Shown: positions 15,287-24,361 of the stretch, one piece after another
How positions within the stretch are numbered: the stretch's first letter is position 1
Layout: every line of letters starts with the position of its first letter
Source: Chitinophaga jiangningensis
GTDB taxonomy: Bacteria > Bacteroidota > Bacteroidia > Chitinophagales > Chitinophagaceae
DNA length: 64,000 nucleotides
Assembly (NCBI RefSeq): GCF_900142605.1
Contig: NZ_FRBL01000001.1
Location: 930,001-994,000 of the forward strand
Direction: 5' to 3'
Notes under the pieces: model-generated
Told to the model about the DNA's origin: nothing
Database searches by the model: none
Seen by the model: the letters and a program-made list of their open reading frames with translations, nothing else
Position numbers and translations under genes: made by a program

Positions 15287-16849
15287 ATGATTCAACAAGT
15301 CTCCCTTAAACTCCTGCCCGCCGATGCCGGGTCCAGCAACGCTGTTATCAAAGCCGCTGCCGCAGCGCTCAGCGTGGCTCCACAAACCATCACCGGTTAC
15401 AATCTCATCAAACGCTCTATTGACGCACGTTCCAGACAAGTGTACTTTATCCTCACCGTGCAGGTGTACGTCAATGAACCGTTTCACAAAAAAGAATTTG
15501 ATGCCCCGGTTTATAAAGACCTGCCAGCAACAGCACCCACCGTGCTCATTGCCGGAGCAGGCCCCGCTGGCCTGTTTGCAGCACTCCGGCTCATTGAAGC
15601 CGGCGTGAAACCTGTCATACTGGAACGAGGAAAAGATGTGCGCGCCCGCAGACGCGACCTCGCCGCCCTCAACAAAACCGGTGTAGTAAACCCCGACTCC
15701 AACTACTGCTTTGGGGAAGGCGGCGCCGGCACCTACTCCGATGGCAAACTGTATACCCGCTCCAACAAACGCGGCGATATTAACCGCATCCTTAATATCT
15801 TCATACAGTTTGGTGCAGAAGAGAAAATTGCCATCGACGCACACCCGCATATCGGTACCAATAAACTCCCGCATATCATCACCGCCATGCGTGAACAAAT
15901 CATCGCCAGCGGCGGTGAAGTGCACTTTGAACAACGTATTAACCACATAGATATCAAAGACGGACAGGTGAAAGGTGTGAAAACCGCCAGCGGCGCATAC
16001 TTCGCCGGGCAACACCTGATCCTCGCCACCGGCCACTCCGCCCGTGATATATTTATCATGCTCGATGAACAGCAGGTACTGCTGGAAGCCAAACCCTTCG
16101 CCCTCGGCGTACGTATTGAACATCCACAGGAGCTGATCGACAGCGCTCAATACCATTGCGCCATTCGCGGCGAATACCTGCCACCGGCCAGCTATAGCCT
16201 GGTGGAACAGGTGGATGGCCGCGGTGTATTCTCCTTCTGTATGTGCCCGGGCGGTATCATCGCACCTGCCGCCACCGATCCCGGTGAACTGGTGGTAAAC
16301 GGATGGTCGCCCTCCAAACGTAATAACCCCTTCGCTAACTCTGGCATGGTGGTGAGCATCGAAGCCGGCGACTACCAGCCGTTTGCAGACAAAGGCAGCC
16401 TTGCCGCCATGTACTACCAGCGCGAAGTAGAGATAGCCGCCTATAACGCCGGCGGAGGCAAGTTTGTAGCACCGGCACAACGCATGACCGATTTCGTGAA
16501 CAACAAAGTATCCACCACCCTACCGGAATGCTCCTACGTGCCCGGCGTAAACAGCGTAAACCTCCGGGAGGTATTACCCGCTGCCGTACACAACCGCCTA
16601 AGTGGCGCCTTTAAAGCATTCGGCAAAAAAATGAAAGGCTACTACACCAGCGATGCTATCCTGGTGGCTACTGAATCACGCACGTCGTCGCCTGTACGAA
16701 TTCCCCGTGAAAACGATACCCTGGAACATCCGCAGGTGAAAGGCCTTTACCCTTGCGGCGAAGGCGCCGGCTACGCCGGTGGAATCGTATCCGCAGCCAT
16801 GGATGGCGAACGCGTAGCTGCTACCATTGCAGCCAAATTATCTCTATAA
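15287..16849 (+). CDS. FAD-dependent dehydrogenase, COG2509-type
   Basis: A 520-residue flavoprotein. An N-terminal domain of about 80 residues precedes the Rossmann FAD-binding motif GAGPAGLFAALRLIEAG (about 89-105), which ends in the acidic residue of LERGKD. The motif FGEGGAGTYSDGKL and the C-terminal FAD-contacting segment YPCGEGAGYAGGIVSAAMDG are typical of the uncharacterised COG2509 dehydrogenases. The substrate is unknown; members are cytoplasmic. A NatA-like ABC gene begins about 50 bases downstream on the same strand, so co-transcription is possible. Confidence 0.85.
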   Translation: MIQQVSLKLLPADAGSSNAVIKAAAAALSVAPQTITGYNLIKRSIDARSRQVYFILTVQVYVNEPFHKKEFDAPVYKDLPATAPTVLIAGAGPAGLFAALRLIEAGVKPVILERGKDVRARRRDLAALNKTGVVNPDSNYCFGEGGAGTYSDGKLYTRSNKRGDINRILNIFIQFGAEEKIAIDAHPHIGTNKLPHIITAMREQIIASGGEVHFEQRINHIDIKDGQVKGVKTASGAYFAGQHLILATGHSARDIFIMLDEQQVLLEAKPFALGVRIEHPQELIDSAQYHCAIRGEYLPPASYSLVEQVDGRGVFSFCMCPGGIIAPAATDPGELVVNGWSPSKRNNPFANSGMVVSIEAGDYQPFADKGSLAAMYYQREVEIAAYNAGGGKFVAPAQRMTDFVNNKVSTTLPECSYVPGVNSVNLREVLPAAVHNRLSGAFKAFGKKMKGYYTSDAILVATESRTSSPVRIPRENDTLEHPQVKGLYPCGEGAGYAGGIVSAAMDGERVAATIAAKLSL

Positions 16850-16902
16850 ACTTTATAATATGTACCCAGGAGGATTATCAGGATTTATCATTAATTTCCA
16901 GT

Positions 16903-17829
16903 ATGAACCTCCTGGAAGTACAACACCTGAAAAAATACTATGCCTCCCACAAAGCAGTAGATGATATCTCCTTCAATATTGCGCAGGGCAGCATATTTGG
17001 CCTGTTAGGCCCCAACGGCGCCGGTAAAACAACCCTCTTACGCATGATCACCGGCATCTTCTATCCCGACTCCGGCAACATCCTGCTGAATGGCAAACAC
17101 TTTGACCCGATGAACGATTTGCAAGCCATCGGCTACATGCCCGAAGAACGGGGCCTCTACAAGAAAATGCCCGTGGCCGAACAGATACTTTACCTCGCTC
17201 AACTCAAAGGACTTGATAAGAAAACAGCGAACACCCGCATCAGGCACTGGTTTGAGAAGTTTGAAATGAACACCTGGGCCAACAAAAAAGTAGATGAGTT
17301 AAGTAAAGGCATGCAGCAAAAGGTCCAGTTCATCTCCACTATTATACATGAACCTAAACTGCTGATCCTCGACGAGCCCTTCTCCGGATTAGATCCTATC
17401 AACTCCAATCTAATCAAACAGGAAATTTTTAATCTCAGTAACAATGGCACTACCATTATCTTTTCCACACATCGCATGGAACAGGTAGAAGAAATATGTG
17501 ACCATATTATGCTGGTGAATAAAGGCCATAAGATACTGGATGGCAGCGTAAAGCAGATCCGCCAGGACTTTAAACAGGGGCTTTTCCGTATAGGGGTAGG
17601 TGTTATGCCCAATGCCGCACAGATGGCCACCTGGCATTTTACCATCGTATCCATCGACGATCATTCCTATACCCTGAAGCTGAATCCTGATAGTACCACC
17701 AACGACATCCTGCTGCACTTTATCCGCCAGGAGATACCGGTGACCTATTTTGAAGAGATACTCCCCAGCATCAACGAAGTTTTCATTTCACAGGTACAGC
17801 TCACCGAAAACCTGGCTGCCACCGCCTAA
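16903..17829 (+). CDS. ABC transporter ATP-binding protein, NatA-like
   Basis: A 308-residue nucleotide-binding subunit. Walker A is GPNGAGKTT (about 36-44), the signature is LSKGMQQK, and Walker B is LLILDEPFSGLD, followed by the H-loop FSTHRMEQ. A C-terminal extension of about 80 residues resembles DUF4162, seen in NatA-type exporters. I place the start at the ATG at 16903; the frame remains open upstream but is Arg-rich and overlaps the dehydrogenase gene. It powers the ABC-2 permease 12 bases downstream, exporting an ion or drug (Na+ in NatAB; substrate here unproven). Confidence 0.92.
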   Translation: MNLLEVQHLKKYYASHKAVDDISFNIAQGSIFGLLGPNGAGKTTLLRMITGIFYPDSGNILLNGKHFDPMNDLQAIGYMPEERGLYKKMPVAEQILYLAQLKGLDKKTANTRIRHWFEKFEMNTWANKKVDELSKGMQQKVQFISTIIHEPKLLILDEPFSGLDPINSNLIKQEIFNLSNNGTTIIFSTHRMEQVEEICDHIMLVNKGHKILDGSVKQIRQDFKQGLFRIGVGVMPNAAQMATWHFTIVSIDDHSYTLKLNPDSTTNDILLHFIRQEIPVTYFEEILPSINEVFISQVQLTENLAATA

Positions 17830-17841
17830 TCCAACTCAATC

Positions 17842-19137
17842 ATGAACAAGATATACCTCATTATACAGAGAGAATTTCTCTCCCGTGTCCGCAAACGTTC
17901 TTTCCTGATCGTTACCCTGCTGGTGCCACTGGCCTTTGCCGCCATGATTATCATACCTGCTGTACTGGCCGGCAATTCGAACTCCAGCACCAAGGTAGCC
18001 GTGATAGATAAAAGTGGCATGTTTACAGGACAGTTTCACGATAGCCGTGGTACCTATTTCAAATTTATTACGGACCAGCAGCCGGACTCACTGAAACGCC
18101 ACTACGCAGATCAGGGATACAGCGGCGTACTGCTGATACCTGAGATTGACCTGGAACGCCCTTCGGGCTTTGAGTACTACAGTGACGCACAAGCCAGTAT
18201 TGCGCTGGAGCACACCATCACCAATAATCTGAACAGCGTGATCGAAAGAAAACGTATGGAGGTGAATGGAATAGATAAGGCGAAAGTGGATGCTATTCGT
18301 GCCGATGTTACCGTGGAGTTCAAAGACAGCAAGGATGAAAAGAAAGGTAGTTCAGCAGCGTCGTTTGTATTGGGCTATGCCAGCGGTTTTACCATGTACT
18401 TCATGTTGTTGCTGTTTGGTACTTCCGTGATGCGCGGTGTGATGGAGGAAAAAGTAAACCGGATTGCTGAGGTAATGATCAGCAGCGTAAGGCCCTTTCA
18501 GCTGATGATGGGCAAAATTATTGGTATTGCAGCAGTAGGACTATTACAATTCCTGATATGGGGGATATTATTGATATTATTGTCGATGGCATTGCCGGTG
18601 TTTATGTCGCCCGAGGCCCTGCAATCCGCTAACCAGGCGGGTTCTAACCCGGAAATGGCGGAAGCGGTGCAGAAATTTTCCTTCATGCTGGGTAAGATTA
18701 ACTGGGCGCTGTTTATCGGTTGCTTCCTGTTTTACTTCCTTGGGGGTTACCTGTTTTACTCCTCATTATATGCGGCAGTGGGTAGTTTGGCTAATGAAGA
18801 TGCGAGTGACATTCAGCAAATGACGTTGCCACTCACGGCGCCGATTATCATCAGCAGTATTATTTTGGTGAAGGCGGTAGCCGATCCAACGAGTCCGCTG
18901 GCGGTATGGGCCAGTATTATCCCGTTTAGTTCACCATTGGTAATGATGGCGCGGATTCCGGCGGGCGTACCTGGCACGGTACCTTACTGGCAGCTGTTAT
19001 TAAGTATGGTGGTACTGATTGGTGGTTTTATAGCTTCCACCTGGATTGCCGGCAGAATTTATCGGACCGGTATATTGATGTATGGTAAGAAGATTACGCT
19101 GAAAGAAGCTACCAGGTGGATTTTCAGTAAGTCGTAA
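17842..19137 (+). CDS. ABC-2 type permease, NatB-like
   Basis: A 431-residue membrane subunit. One N-terminal helix (about 20-42, LIVTLLVPLAFAAMIIIPAV) precedes a large extracytoplasmic domain (about 45-175). Five or six further helices follow (from about 178, for example TMYFMLLLFGTSVMRGVMEE), then a cytoplasmic C-terminus. This is the ABC-2/NatB architecture. It pairs with the ATPase gene immediately upstream. Its last 14 bases overlap the 3' end of the convergent nitronate monooxygenase-like gene. Confidence 0.9.
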   Translation: MNKIYLIIQREFLSRVRKRSFLIVTLLVPLAFAAMIIIPAVLAGNSNSSTKVAVIDKSGMFTGQFHDSRGTYFKFITDQQPDSLKRHYADQGYSGVLLIPEIDLERPSGFEYYSDAQASIALEHTITNNLNSVIERKRMEVNGIDKAKVDAIRADVTVEFKDSKDEKKGSSAASFVLGYASGFTMYFMLLLFGTSVMRGVMEEKVNRIAEVMISSVRPFQLMMGKIIGIAAVGLLQFLIWGILLILLSMALPVFMSPEALQSANQAGSNPEMAEAVQKFSFMLGKINWALFIGCFLFYFLGGYLFYSSLYAAVGSLANEDASDIQQMTLPLTAPIIISSIILVKAVADPTSPLAVWASIIPFSSPLVMMARIPAGVPGTVPYWQLLLSMVVLIGGFIASTWIAGRIYRTGILMYGKKITLKEATRWIFSKS

Positions 19138-20062
19138 GCTGCTTTCTGGCGGCTTCGAATTCTTCCCAGATTTCGGCTACTACAGCTGCTGCGGGTTTTA
19201 TTTGAGAGATAAGGGCACTCACCTGGCCAATTTCCAGTTCTCCTTCGGAGAGGTTCCCTTCAAACATACCGGTTTTGGCGCGGGCGCGGCCCAGTATTTC
19301 TTTAAGTACGGCTGCATCTGCGCCATTGTCTTCTGCTGCCTTTACCAGGTCGTAGAAATGGTTTTTTATGAGTCGTACCGGCGTTAATTTTTTGAGAGAT
19401 AACATGGTATCGCCTTCCCTGGCGTCCAGTATGGCGTTTTTAAAATTCTGGTGAGATGATGCTTCCGGCGTGGCTACGAAGCGACTGCCTATCTGCACTC
19501 CTTCGGCGCCCAATGCGAAGGCGGCGAGCATCCCTCTCCCCGTGGCGATGCCTCCCGCGGCTATTACCGGAATATTGACTTTTGCGGTAACGGCGGGAAT
19601 GAGCACCATGGTGGTGGTTTCTTCTCTCCCATTATGCCCTCCTGCTTCAAACCCCTCCGCTACAACGGCATCTACGCCGGCGGCTTCACTTTTTTCTGCA
19701 AAAAGACTGCTGGACACTACGTGCACTACTTTGATACCAGCGGCTTTAAGGGTGCCTGTCCAGGTTTTGGGGTTTCCTGCGGAAGTGAACACGATCGGTA
19801 CTTTTTCTTCCAGGATGATGGCGATCAGCTGATTGATATCCGGGTATAGCAGTGGCACGTTTACCCCGAAAGGCTTATCTGTTGCCTGTTTTATTTTTTG
19901 AATATGCTCACGTAATACGTTAGGATACATGCTGCCGGCTCCGATAATACCAAGGCCGCCGGCGTTACTAACAGCACTGGCTAAACGCCAGCCGCTGGCC
20001 CAGATCATACCGGCCTGGATGATGGGATAACGTATGCCGAAAAGTTCATTAATCCTGTTCAT
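19124..20062 (-). CDS. Nitronate monooxygenase / NPD-like FMN protein
   Basis: A TIM-barrel flavoprotein of about 312 residues. MNRINELFGIRYPIIQAGM at the start, the central GGIATGRGMLAAFALGAEGV phosphate-binding region and the EGFEAGGHNGREE segment carrying the conserved His are typical of 2-nitropropane dioxygenase-type enzymes. They oxidise toxic nitronates with FMN; a related branch (FabK) reduces enoyl-ACP, so function is not certain. The ATG at 20062 is preferred to a TTG two codons upstream. It is transcribed after the nucleotidyltransferase gene (about 20-base gap) and overlaps the convergent ABC permease gene. Confidence 0.85.
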   Translation of the reverse strand: MNRINELFGIRYPIIQAGMIWASGWRLASAVSNAGGLGIIGAGSMYPNVLREHIQKIKQATDKPFGVNVPLLYPDINQLIAIILEEKVPIVFTSAGNPKTWTGTLKAAGIKVVHVVSSSLFAEKSEAAGVDAVVAEGFEAGGHNGREETTTMVLIPAVTAKVNIPVIAAGGIATGRGMLAAFALGAEGVQIGSRFVATPEASSHQNFKNAILDAREGDTMLSLKKLTPVRLIKNHFYDLVKAAEDNGADAAVLKEILGRARAKTGMFEGNLSEGELEIGQVSALISQIKPAAAVVAEIWEEFEAARKQLTTY

Positions 20063-20085
20063 AAGCAATCAGATAAATATCAATA

Positions 20086-21078
20086 TCAGCCGAGATCTAT
20101 TTCTGTATTATCGCCAATATTCAGGCTTTGGCTCAGTCCTCTGATGTTGGCATCGCTACCGATCAGGGATGATTTGAGTACTACTTCATACAGGTTGCTG
20201 AAGGAGCCAATAATGGAATCCTTTACGATGGAGTAGTTGACAACGGTGTTATCACCTACGGCCACATTAGGTCCGATGATAGAGTTTTTAATATTACAGC
20301 CTTCGCCGATACTTACCGGTGGGATGATAATCGTGTTTTCGTAGGGCAGCACCGGGTTGCTGGCGGCTTTATATTTTTTCAGGAGGATGGCATTTGTTTC
20401 CAGGAGCGTGTCTTTCCTACCGCAGTCGAACCAGTTGTTAACACGGAAGCCATTGAATTTCACGCCGTGTTCAATCATGCACTCCAATGCGTCGGTGAGT
20501 TGAAACTCGTCGTGCGACTTGAATTTATTATCCAGGTTTTTTTGGAGGCATTCGAAGAGCAGCGGTGTTTCCTTCACTTTATACAGGCCTACCAGTGCTA
20601 GGTTGGACTTAGGTATCTGGGGTTTTTCCACTACGCGGGTGATAAAGCCCTTATCGTCCAGCTCGGCAACGCCGAAGTTGCGCGGGTCGTCTACCTTTTT
20701 GAGGCCCAGCATGGAGTAAGGTGAGTTGATCACATCCTGCAGGTCGCATTCCACGATAGTATCGCCGAGTACGATCAGGATTTCATCATTGGCAACTACT
20801 TCGCGTGTGAGCAGGATAGCGTGTCCCGTTCCTTCGCGGCTGTTTTGCTGCACGAAATGACAGGTGAGGTTCGGGTATTTATTTTCCACGTAGTTCTGGA
20901 TCTTGTCGCCCAGGTAGCCCACTACGAATACGAATTCGCTGATACCTGCTTCAACAAGCTGATCAACAATAATACTGAGTATTGTGCGACCTGCCAGTGG
21001 AATTAATGCTTTGGGTTGTGTATATGTATGTGGACGGAGTTTTGTGCCGGCTCCGGCCACTGGTATTATTGCCTTCAT
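20086..21078 (-). CDS. Sugar-phosphate nucleotidyltransferase
   Basis: A 330-residue enzyme of the RmlA/GlmU/ManC family. The N-terminal domain starts with the nucleotide-binding motif MKAIIPVAGAGTKLRPHTYT, followed by QPKALIPLAG, and contains LGDTIVECDL with the metal-binding Asp. The C-terminal 80 residues (NIKNSIIGPNVAVGDNTVVN) form a short left-handed beta-helix of hexapeptide repeats, as in acetyl-mannosamine or glucose-1-phosphate nucleotidyltransferases. It joins a sugar-1-phosphate to an NTP for polysaccharide building. The sugar specificity is not readable. It heads a two-gene unit with the NPD-like gene. Confidence 0.88.
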   Translation of the reverse strand: MKAIIPVAGAGTKLRPHTYTQPKALIPLAGRTILSIIVDQLVEAGISEFVFVVGYLGDKIQNYVENKYPNLTCHFVQQNSREGTGHAILLTREVVANDEILIVLGDTIVECDLQDVINSPYSMLGLKKVDDPRNFGVAELDDKGFITRVVEKPQIPKSNLALVGLYKVKETPLLFECLQKNLDNKFKSHDEFQLTDALECMIEHGVKFNGFRVNNWFDCGRKDTLLETNAILLKKYKAASNPVLPYENTIIIPPVSIGEGCNIKNSIIGPNVAVGDNTVVNYSIVKDSIIGSFSNLYEVVLKSSLIGSDANIRGLSQSLNIGDNTEIDLG

Positions 21079-21179
21079 GATGGGGCGAAAATAGGATAAA
21101 TTTGGCTATAGTCAGACCGGTATAAAAATATAGCAAAATCTTTATGTGATGGCAAATTAATTTTCTCTGTGGCGGCGCA

Positions 21180-21210
21180 TTGCAATTGATTCAGGTTTAT
21201 TCTACCTTTG
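21180..21210 (+). promoter_or_regulatory. Bacteroidota-type promoter of glyA
   Basis: TTG at 21180-21182, a 20-base spacer, then TACCTTTG at 21203-21210 matches TAnnTTTG exactly. The start codon is 20 bases downstream. The geometry equals that of the DUF3127 promoter at 14747. Confidence 0.7.
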
Positions 21211-21229
21211 CGTCAAATTTTAAGGCATC

Positions 21230-22510
21230 ATGCAAAGAGACCAGCAAATATTTGATATCATCCGCCAGGAGTTGGAGCGTCAGCGCCATGGCATTGAGTT
21301 GATCGCATCTGAAAACTTCACCAGCCTTCAGGTAATGCAGGCGATGGGGAATGTGATGACAAACAAATATGCCGAAGGCTACCCAGGCAAAAGATATTAT
21401 GGCGGTTGCGAAATCGTGGATCTGAGCGAGCAACTGGCTATTGACAGAGCAAAACAGATCTTCGGTATTGAATATGGAAACGTTCAGCCTCACTCTGGTG
21501 CACAGGCTAATGCTGCGGTTTTGCTGGCTATTCTGAAACCAGGCGATAAAATTCTGGGGCTGGATCTGAGTATGGGTGGACACCTGACGCACGGTTCTTC
21601 CGTTAACTTTTCCGGTAAATTATATGAGCCTCATTTCTATGGTGTAAACAAAGAAACAGGCCTTGTAGAGTATGATAAAATGGAAGAAGTAGCCAACCGT
21701 GAGAAACCAAAGGTGATCATTTGCGGTGCTTCTGCTTACAGCCGTGACTGGGATTACAAACGTATCCGTGAGATCGCTGATCAGGTAGGTGCTTTTGTAA
21801 TGGCAGATATTGCACACCCTGCAGGTCTGATCGCAAAAGGTTTACTGAACTCTCCTTTTGCGCATTGCCACTTTGTAACGACTACTACACATAAAACATT
21901 ACGTGGCCCTCGCGGCGGTATGATCATGATGGGTAAGGATTTCGAAAATCCATTCGGCCTGAAAACACCAAAAGGCGAAACCCGTATGATGAGCTCCCTG
22001 ATTGATCTGGCGGTATTCCCAGGTATCCAGGGTGGTCCGCTGGAGCATGTGATTGCTGCTAAAGCAGTTTCTTTCTTCGAAATTCTTTCTGACGACTATA
22101 CCGTATACGCTAACCAGATCATCAAGAACGCGCAGGCAATGGCGAAAAGCTTTGTCAGCAGAGGTTATGAAATCGTTTCTGGCGGTACCGATAACCACCT
22201 GATGCTGATCGACCTGCGTAACAAGAATATCTCCGGTAAAAAAGCAGAACAAACGCTGGTAAAGGCAGATATCACTACTAATAAGAACATGGTTCCTTAC
22301 GATGATAAATCTGCGTTTGTTACCTCCGGTATTCGTATGGGCGTTCCTGCTATCACCAGCCGTGGCCTGAAAGAAGGTCACATGGAGCAAATCGTTGATT
22401 GGGTAGATCAATTGCTCATGGATGCTGACAATGAGGCGCTGATTACTAAAGTTCGTGGTGAGGTGAATGGCTTTATGCACCAGTTTTCGCTGTATCCTGA
22501 GCTGGGATAA
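21230..22510 (+). CDS. glyA: Serine hydroxymethyltransferase
   Basis: A 426-residue PLP enzyme that interconverts serine and glycine while charging tetrahydrofolate with a one-carbon unit. The N-terminal GIELIASENFTSLQVMQAMG and YAEGYPGKRYYGGC motifs and the PLP lysine box TTTTHKTLRGPRGG (Lys 222) are exact family features. The length is normal. It is a single gene with its own promoter and is followed by two nested palindromes at 22537-22607. Confidence 0.98.
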   Translation: MQRDQQIFDIIRQELERQRHGIELIASENFTSLQVMQAMGNVMTNKYAEGYPGKRYYGGCEIVDLSEQLAIDRAKQIFGIEYGNVQPHSGAQANAAVLLAILKPGDKILGLDLSMGGHLTHGSSVNFSGKLYEPHFYGVNKETGLVEYDKMEEVANREKPKVIICGASAYSRDWDYKRIREIADQVGAFVMADIAHPAGLIAKGLLNSPFAHCHFVTTTTHKTLRGPRGGMIMMGKDFENPFGLKTPKGETRMMSSLIDLAVFPGIQGGPLEHVIAAKAVSFFEILSDDYTVYANQIIKNAQAMAKSFVSRGYEIVSGGTDNHLMLIDLRNKNISGKKAEQTLVKADITTNKNMVPYDDKSAFVTSGIRMGVPAITSRGLKEGHMEQIVDWVDQLLMDADNEALITKVRGEVNGFMHQFSLYPELG

Positions 22511-22536
22511 GTCAATCCTTTGCAAATATTATTTAG

Positions 22537-22607
22537 AGGAAGCCCGGCGCCGTTGGCGCCGGGCTTCCTGTTTTAAGTGCAGGCCTTTGGCCTGCACTTA
22601 AAACAGG
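22537..22607 (+). repeat. Two overlapping long perfect palindromes after glyA
   Basis: The first is a 15-bp perfect stem with a GTT loop (22537-22569); the second is a 19-bp perfect stem with a TTT loop (22567-22607). They share three bases (CCT), so both cannot be fully formed at once. No long T tract follows. They may protect or end the glyA mRNA, or insulate the GntR operon promoter that starts 25 bases later. Confidence 0.8.
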
Positions 22608-22631
22608 GAACTTATCTTCTTCACAAAAAAC

Positions 22632-22661
22632 TTTGCCCATTCAAAAATTATCGTACCTTCA
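22632..22661 (+). promoter_or_regulatory. Promoter of the GntR/ABC operon
   Basis: TTTG at 22632-22635, an 18-base spacer, then TACCTTCA at 22654-22661 gives a near-consensus Bacteroidota promoter. The predicted transcription start falls inside the operator dyad that follows. Confidence 0.6.
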
Positions 22662-22663
22662 TG

Positions 22664-22685
22664 GTGTACTAGTTAAGTAGTACAC
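22664..22685. promoter_or_regulatory. GntR (YtrA-type) operator dyad
   Basis: A perfect 8-bp inverted repeat, GTGTACTA-N6-TAGTACAC, begins two bases after the -7 box and covers the predicted start site, 20 bases before the first ATG of the operon. The fourth... regulator gene of this operon is a YtrA-type GntR protein, so autorepression through this site is the simplest reading. Confidence 0.75.
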
Positions 22686-22704
22686 TAAACCACACCCTTA
22701 GTAT

Positions 22705-23538
22705 ATGATTAACATCCAATCCCTTACATTCAGCTACAAGCCAGGCAGGCCCTTGTTTGAAAACCTGAACCTGCAGTTGCAGCCAGGCCACATCTATGGC
22801 CTACTGGGCAAAAATGGAGCGGGTAAGTCCACGCTTCTGAAACAAATAACCGGGCTATTATTCCCCGATGCCGGCAAGGTGGAGGTATTTGGCGAAGTAG
22901 CGTCCGAAAGAAACCCTTCTTTTTTACAGGATATCTTCCTGGTACCGGAAGAGTTATATCTCCCTAAAGTAAAAATCAAACAATACCTGGCCACGAGGGC
23001 TTGCTTTTATCCGAATTTTGATCACAAAGCATTTGCAGCTTACCTGAAAGAATTTGATATCCCGCAGCACCAATATCTCCCTGAAATGTCTTACGGGCAA
23101 AAGAAGAAGTTTGTGATCAGCTTTGCACTGGCAGCCAACACCCGCGTGCTGGTGATGGACGAGCCTACCAACGGCCTGGATATTCCCAGCAAAAGCATCT
23201 TCCGGAAACTGATTGCAGGTACGCTTACGGACGACAAATGCATTATCATCTCCACACACCAGGTACGTGACCTCGACAACCTGATCGATAGTATTGTGAT
23301 TATTGATAACCACCGCATTATCTTCCGCGAAGCAGTGGAAACGGTAACGGATAAACTGAGTTTTAAAGTGGTGCCACAGCTTAACCCCGCGGAAACAGTG
23401 TTGTATGCCGACAGCAACCTGAGAGGCCACGCGATCGTGACGCCTAACCAACACCAGGAGCACAGCCGCATCGATATGGAACTGCTGTTCAATGCTGTAC
23501 TCTCCAACCGTCAATCTATCCAGGAAATCTTCAACTAA
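22705..23538 (+). CDS. ABC transporter ATP-binding protein (YtrB-like)
   Basis: A 277-residue nucleotide-binding subunit. Walker A is GLLGKNGAGKSTLL (about 32-45), Walker B is VLVMDEPTNGLD, and the H-loop is STHQVRD. The signature is variant: MSYGQKKK replaces LSGGQ, a form common in GntR-linked YtrB-type ATPases. It is the first gene of an operon with an integral membrane subunit, a GntR regulator and a membrane-anchored protein. The substrate is unknown; related systems respond to cell-envelope stress. Confidence 0.92.
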   Translation: MINIQSLTFSYKPGRPLFENLNLQLQPGHIYGLLGKNGAGKSTLLKQITGLLFPDAGKVEVFGEVASERNPSFLQDIFLVPEELYLPKVKIKQYLATRACFYPNFDHKAFAAYLKEFDIPQHQYLPEMSYGQKKKFVISFALAANTRVLVMDEPTNGLDIPSKSIFRKLIAGTLTDDKCIIISTHQVRDLDNLIDSIVIIDNHRIIFREAVETVTDKLSFKVVPQLNPAETVLYADSNLRGHAIVTPNQHQEHSRIDMELLFNAVLSNRQSIQEIFN

Positions 23539-23543
23539 TTATC

Positions 23544-24350
23544 ATGCAGAACAACTTCTTTTCAATAAACAGAATGGGCATGTATCTCCGAAAAGAAATT
23601 TCGGATAACTACAAAGCATACCTGCTCACTATTTCGCTGATGCTGGCCGCAGGCATCGGCTTTGCGCTCATTGCATTTTTTAATCTCCACCAATGGGAAA
23701 AGGAAATCAGTGTATCAGACATGCTGCCGCCCTATATTATCTTCTTTGCGCTGTATATAGGTCTGGATGCCTCCAGGAGCTTTAATGCCCTGGCTAAAAC
23801 GGAGCGGCGGATGGACTTCTTCCTGTTACCGGCTTCTAAATTTGAAAAGGTGCTGGGTCAGTTTCTGATCACTTTCGTATTTGTAACCATTGTGTTTCAT
23901 TTATGTGCCTGGATCAGTTTCAAAACCTACCAGACCCTTGCTGTCACTTACAAAGACGCCGTGGTGGTATACGACTGGCACAACATGTTCCATCCTAAAT
24001 TTACCTATTTCAACTTTCTGCAGCTGATGCTGGGATTGCATGCAGCCTTCTTCTTTGGCGCTACCTTCTTTTATAAATTCAGCTTTCCGAAAATATTTTT
24101 CTGCTTATTAATTTTCCTGTTTGGTTTATGGTTCCTGAATATTGGTATATCGAATGTTTTATTTGGGAAATCACTCCACGACTGGTTTACCAACATTCCC
24201 TTCTTCGCCGTTTTTACCAACCAGGAAAAGTTTGCCTACGTAGTACCGGAATGGTTAGGAAGAACCAATCTCTTCATCGCACAGTTCCTGCTGATACCAG
24301 CTTTGTGGGTGCTTAGTTATTTCCGGATTGGTGATAAAGAAATCCAATAA
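23544..24350 (+). CDS. ABC transporter membrane subunit
   Basis: A 268-residue protein with about six hydrophobic helices, the first near residues 24-46 (YLLTISLMLAAGIGFALIAF) and the last near 245-262. It has no enzymatic motif. Its position five bases after the ATPase gene, within a GntR operon, identifies it as the transport partner. The sequence between helices is short, so it lacks a large outer domain. Confidence 0.82.
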   Translation: MQNNFFSINRMGMYLRKEISDNYKAYLLTISLMLAAGIGFALIAFFNLHQWEKEISVSDMLPPYIIFFALYIGLDASRSFNALAKTERRMDFFLLPASKFEKVLGQFLITFVFVTIVFHLCAWISFKTYQTLAVTYKDAVVVYDWHNMFHPKFTYFNFLQLMLGLHAAFFFGATFFYKFSFPKIFFCLLIFLFGLWFLNIGISNVLFGKSLHDWFTNIPFFAVFTNQEKFAYVVPEWLGRTNLFIAQFLLIPALWVLSYFRIGDKEIQ

Positions 24351-24361
24351 AATCTTGACAA

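Noticed and set aside
15278..16480. A 400-residue open frame antisense to the FAD dehydrogenase gene
   Set aside because: It mirrors the codons of a clear flavoprotein gene, has Cys/Phe/His-rich composition and no recognisable domain.
16753..16902. Longer N-terminus for the NatA-like ATPase
   Set aside because: The extra 50 codons overlap the dehydrogenase gene and are an Arg-rich out-of-frame copy of it.
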